NCBI GenBank assembly: GCA_031262265.1
Contig: JAISIB010000190.1
Coordinates: 1 to 17,567 of the forward strand
Direction: 5' to 3'
DNA length: 17,567 nucleotides
DNA from: Prevotellaceae bacterium
GTDB taxonomy: Bacteria; Bacteroidota; Bacteroidia; Bacteroidales; Bacteroidaceae
In this document: piece by piece, positions 15,462 to 17,567 of the stretch
How the letters are laid out: each line of letters starts with the position of its first letter
Numbering within the stretch: the stretch's first letter is position 1
Position numbers and translations under genes: made by a program
The notes under the pieces: generated by a model
Databases searched by the model: none
What the model saw: only the letters and a program-made list of their open reading frames with translations
Told to the model about the DNA's origin: nothing

Positions 15462-16454
15462 TTACTTCTCGCTGTAAATTACTTGCAGTACGGTCTGCCC
15501 GACGGCTTTTAACGTCGAACGATCAATGTTTGCCATCGTGTCGTTCGTAGTATGCCAATGAGCAAAGAAACTTTGGTTTTGGTCGGTCGGCGTCGGTACA
15601 ATATCTATCGTAGGGATACGCGCCAATTTATTAACAAAGAGATGATCATCCGTGACTCCGCCGCCCTTCTGATTGATGAAATAACGCCCATAACCCAGCG
15701 ATCGTGCTGCATTCCATACTTTCGTATTGATGTTTTTGGCATACTGCTCGGAATACCACTCGCGCAAGAAGTGCGAATCAAACGCGCCTACCATATCCAG
15801 CAAGATTCCGAATCGAGCAGTATAGCCGGATACGTGCGGATTGCGCGCCCAATATTGCGAGCCTAAACACCATGCTTCTTCGCTGTGAGGATAGTTTTGT
15901 TCAAACTCGGGTACGCCGCCGTCTTCGGCGTCGAAGAAAATAATATCAATGCCTATGGTAGGCGCAGATCGCTGTATCTGACGAGCAATTTCCAGTAGCA
16001 CGCCGACGCCGCTCGCCCCGTCGTTAGCACCCAATACAGGCGTCCGATGCTTTGTCGGGTCAGTATCTTTGTCTGCCCACGGACGTGTATCCCAATGCGC
16101 AAAGAGTGCTACGCGTTTCTTCGTTTGTAAATTGTAGGAGCCTATAATATTTCTTGCTTTCAACGTTTTTCCGTCATACGTCGTGAGGTCGACAGATTGA
16201 TTAGTGACTGTGGCACCGAAAGCAGCCAGTTTCTCCGCCAAATAGTTCCCGCATGCCCTATGTCCCTCCGTATTGGGTACGCGCGGACCAAATTCGGTTT
16301 GCGCCTCCACATAGTGATAGGCACTGTCGGCATCAAAAGTTGGAACGTAGAGAGCGGCGTCTGATACCGGCAGGGTACGGTTGGCATTGGTTTTACACGA
16401 GGCTGCGAACAGAATCAACCCGCCGAGGGATAATAGGAGGTAGTATGCTTTCAT
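15462..16454 (-). CDS. Glutaminyl-peptide cyclotransferase, mammalian-type (M28 fold), lipoprotein
   Basis: A 330-residue envelope enzyme expected to convert N-terminal Gln of exported proteins to pyroglutamate. The leader ends LFAASC with lipidated Cys20; no acidic residues follow, so it probably stays facing the periplasm. Compared from memory with human QC, the single-zinc site is Asp145 (GANDGASG), Asp178 (FFDAEDGG) and His301 (AHWHTTND). The catalytic acids are Glu177, Asp220 (LLDMVG) and Asp270 (VTDDHLF), matching human Glu201, Asp248 and Asp305. Trp300 before the last His matches human Trp329. These features favour QC over a two-zinc M28 aminopeptidase, which is the alternative. Porphyromonas and Tannerella carry such type II QCs. 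The ATG overlaps the LD-carboxypeptidase stop by 4 bases. Confidence 0.87.
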   Translation of the reverse strand: MKAYYLLLSLGGLILFAASCKTNANRTLPVSDAALYVPTFDADSAYHYVEAQTEFGPRVPNTEGHRACGNYLAEKLAAFGATVTNQSVDLTTYDGKTLKARNIIGSYNLQTKKRVALFAHWDTRPWADKDTDPTKHRTPVLGANDGASGVGVLLEIARQIQRSAPTIGIDIIFFDAEDGGVPEFEQNYPHSEEAWCLGSQYWARNPHVSGYTARFGILLDMVGAFDSHFLREWYSEQYAKNINTKVWNAARSLGYGRYFINQKGGGVTDDHLFVNKLARIPTIDIVPTPTDQNQSFFAHWHTTNDTMANIDRSTLKAVGQTVLQVIYSEK

Positions 16455-17371
16455 TTTTTCTCAATTAAGTGCTGCAAAGTTACGTGTTTTTCAACTATCA
16501 GGTTTACTTCCGCTCCGCAAATCAGCGGTAAGTTATTTGTCACATGTCCTACGGGAAAATCGAAACAGACCGGATAACCATAACCTCGTACCATATCGGC
16601 AATACTCTCGTACAATGTTTGCCGTAGCAAGCTATCCGTAGGATTATATTCGGTAAATTGTCCGATTATCAAACCGGTAAGTTTGGATAAGTCACCGCTT
16701 AATTTTAAGTTGTAGAACATCCGCTCTATCGTATGAGGTCGCTCGCCAATATCTTCGAGGAAGAGAATAGTACCGGCAAGCGGCAAATCAAAAGGAGTAG
16801 CGCGCAATCCGTTCAGAACTGTCATATTTCCGCCGCGTAAGATACCGGCTGCTTCTCCTTTGATATTGAGTTTGTGTGACGAAATATCGTAGATAGGTAA
16901 TTCTCCGAAGAGGATATGACGTAAATATACTGTGCAGGGGTCATCAACAGGCTCTGTTATTAAATGTTTGCCCATAGGTGCATGCAGCGACGCAAAGCCT
17001 TGGTGCTGAAACAAAGCATGCAATGCGGATATGTCACTGAATCCTACCAACCACTTGGGATGTCGACGAAAACGCGTAAAGTCTAATCTATCCAAGAAAT
17101 GCACGACGCCGTAACCACCGCGACTACAAAAAATGGCACGGGCTTCGTCATCGTCCATAGCAGCTTGGAAATCCTCATAACGCATGGAGGCAGTACCGGC
17201 AAAACTGCCGGCCATCGCTGCCGCATGCTTAGATAGTGTCGCGCGCAAACCCCAATGGTTAAATATCTTCTGCGTTTGCGACAACGTATGCCTATCTATT
17301 CGACCCGACGGGGATACGATAATCACTTTATCGCCTACCTTAAGAAAAGGCGGAACTGTAAGTTTTTTCAT
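16451..17371 (-). CDS. ldcA: LD-carboxypeptidase (peptidase family S66)
   Basis: A 306-residue serine peptidase that removes the terminal D-Ala from murein tetrapeptides during peptidoglycan recycling. The Ser-His-Glu triad is visible: Ser112 in the nucleophile elbow VGFSDISALH, Glu206 in ILFLEDIGE and His276 in FPVGHVTNN. The family opening KVGDKVIIVSPSG and the RGGYG loop (84-88) are present. Length fits LdcA (about 305). There is no signal peptide, so it acts in the cytoplasm. It is the first gene of an operon with the glutaminyl cyclase lipoprotein (4-base ATGA overlap at 16451-16454), although the two act in different compartments. Microcin-immunity MccF is a relative but less likely. 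A -7 candidate lies 20 bases upstream. Confidence 0.92.
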   Translation of the reverse strand: MKKLTVPPFLKVGDKVIIVSPSGRIDRHTLSQTQKIFNHWGLRATLSKHAAAMAGSFAGTASMRYEDFQAAMDDDEARAIFCSRGGYGVVHFLDRLDFTRFRRHPKWLVGFSDISALHALFQHQGFASLHAPMGKHLITEPVDDPCTVYLRHILFGELPIYDISSHKLNIKGEAAGILRGGNMTVLNGLRATPFDLPLAGTILFLEDIGERPHTIERMFYNLKLSGDLSKLTGLIIGQFTEYNPTDSLLRQTLYESIADMVRGYGYPVCFDFPVGHVTNNLPLICGAEVNLIVEKHVTLQHLIEKK

Positions 17372-17390
17372 AATTCATTCATTATCCGTG

Positions 17391-17398
17391 CGAAGTTA
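17391..17398 (-). promoter_or_regulatory. Putative -7 element TAACTTCG of the ldcA-cyclase operon
   Basis: The minus strand reads TAACTTCG (TAnnTTCG form), giving a very short leader before the ATG at 17371. It lies back to back with the plus-strand element at 17401-17408. Confidence 0.4.
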
Positions 17399-17400
17399 GT

Positions 17401-17408
17401 TATATTTG
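17401..17408 (+). promoter_or_regulatory. Putative -7 element TATATTTG of the phosphate butyryltransferase gene
   Basis: TATATTTG matches TAnnTTTG exactly, 16 bases before the ATG at 17424. It overlaps the 12-bp perfect palindrome ATTTGCGCAAAT (17404-17415), which could be an operator. Confidence 0.5.
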
Positions 17409-17423
17409 CGCAAATTATCTACA

Positions 17424-17567
17424 ATGAAGCCTATTCAAACGTTCCGGGAACTCACCGAACACCTACAAGCTCTCAAATGTCGCCGACGTATCGCGGTCGT
17501 GTGCGGACATGATAAAAATACCGAGTACGCTATTTCACGCGCCGTTGACGAAGGATTTGCAGAGCTT
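17424..17567 (+). CDS. ptb: Phosphate butyryltransferase / phosphotransacetylase-like (5' part only)
   Basis: The first 48 codons of a gene cut by the right edge: MKPIQTFRELTEHLQALKC, then RRRIAVVCGHDKNTEYAISRAVDEG. The 'RIAVVCxxDxNTExAIxRAxxEG' pattern opens the phosphate acetyl/butyryltransferase fold and matches, from memory, Bacteroides Ptb proteins. The enzyme moves an acyl group from CoA to phosphate, giving an acyl-phosphate that butyrate kinase (buk, expected just outside the window) uses to make ATP. The start has a clear -7 element and no in-frame ATG upstream within the short gap. With only the N-terminus seen, a Pta-like enzyme of other acyl preference cannot be excluded. Confidence 0.82.
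   Translation, partial: MKPIQTFRELTEHLQALKCRRRIAVVCGHDKNTEYAISRAVDEGFAEL

Overview
The window looks like chromosomal DNA from a Bacteroidales member (phylum Bacteroidota). The gene families are typical of that order: a long-leader TonB-dependent receptor, a mammalian-type (M28-like) glutaminyl cyclase lipoprotein, a DUF4847-like lipoprotein and a phosphate butyryltransferase. Several genes are preceded by the Bacteroidetes -7 element TAnnTTTG or its variant TAnnTTCG, and starts lack clear Shine-Dalgarno sites. Genus cannot be fixed from sequence alone; Tannerellaceae or Porphyromonadaceae-like is a guess. No mobile element, phage gene, CRISPR array, rRNA or tRNA was found.

Layout, left to right. 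(1) 1-2567, minus strand: an operon of a DUF4847-like surface lipoprotein, a dCMP deaminase and a PDZ/S41 C-terminal processing protease that runs off the left edge. (2) 2730-2936, plus strand: a small two-helix membrane protein with its own promoter. (3) 3047-5107, minus strand: a BtuB/CirA-like TonB-dependent receptor. Divergent from it is a translationally coupled pair (5218-7202, plus strand), a Gfo/Idh/MocA oxidoreductase and a BASS/SBF-family transporter. (4) 7256-9316, minus strand: a fused-subunit acyl-CoA synthetase (ADP-forming). (5) 9391-9470: a terminator with nested, mutually exclusive hairpins. It ends a three-gene RND efflux operon on the minus strand (14940 to 9479: adaptor, pump, TolC-type channel). 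(6) 14941-15461: an AT-rich gap with two strong hairpins, a possible small RNA and a doubtful small ORF. (7) 15462-17371, minus strand: a two-gene operon of an LD-carboxypeptidase and a glutaminyl cyclase. (8) 17424 to the right edge, plus strand: the start of a phosphate butyryltransferase gene.

Most of the content is conserved core metabolism and envelope biology rather than an accessory system. The most connected story is envelope maturation. The glutaminyl cyclase would cyclise N-terminal Gln exposed by signal peptidase I. Both clear signal peptidase I substrates in the window, the TonB receptor and the TolC-type channel, are predicted to begin with Gln after cleavage. A second theme is acyl-CoA energy metabolism: the ADP-forming acyl-CoA synthetase and the phosphate butyryltransferase give two routes from acyl-CoA to ATP. 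The least explained pieces of DNA are the nested hairpins at 9391-9470 and the gap at 14941-15461.
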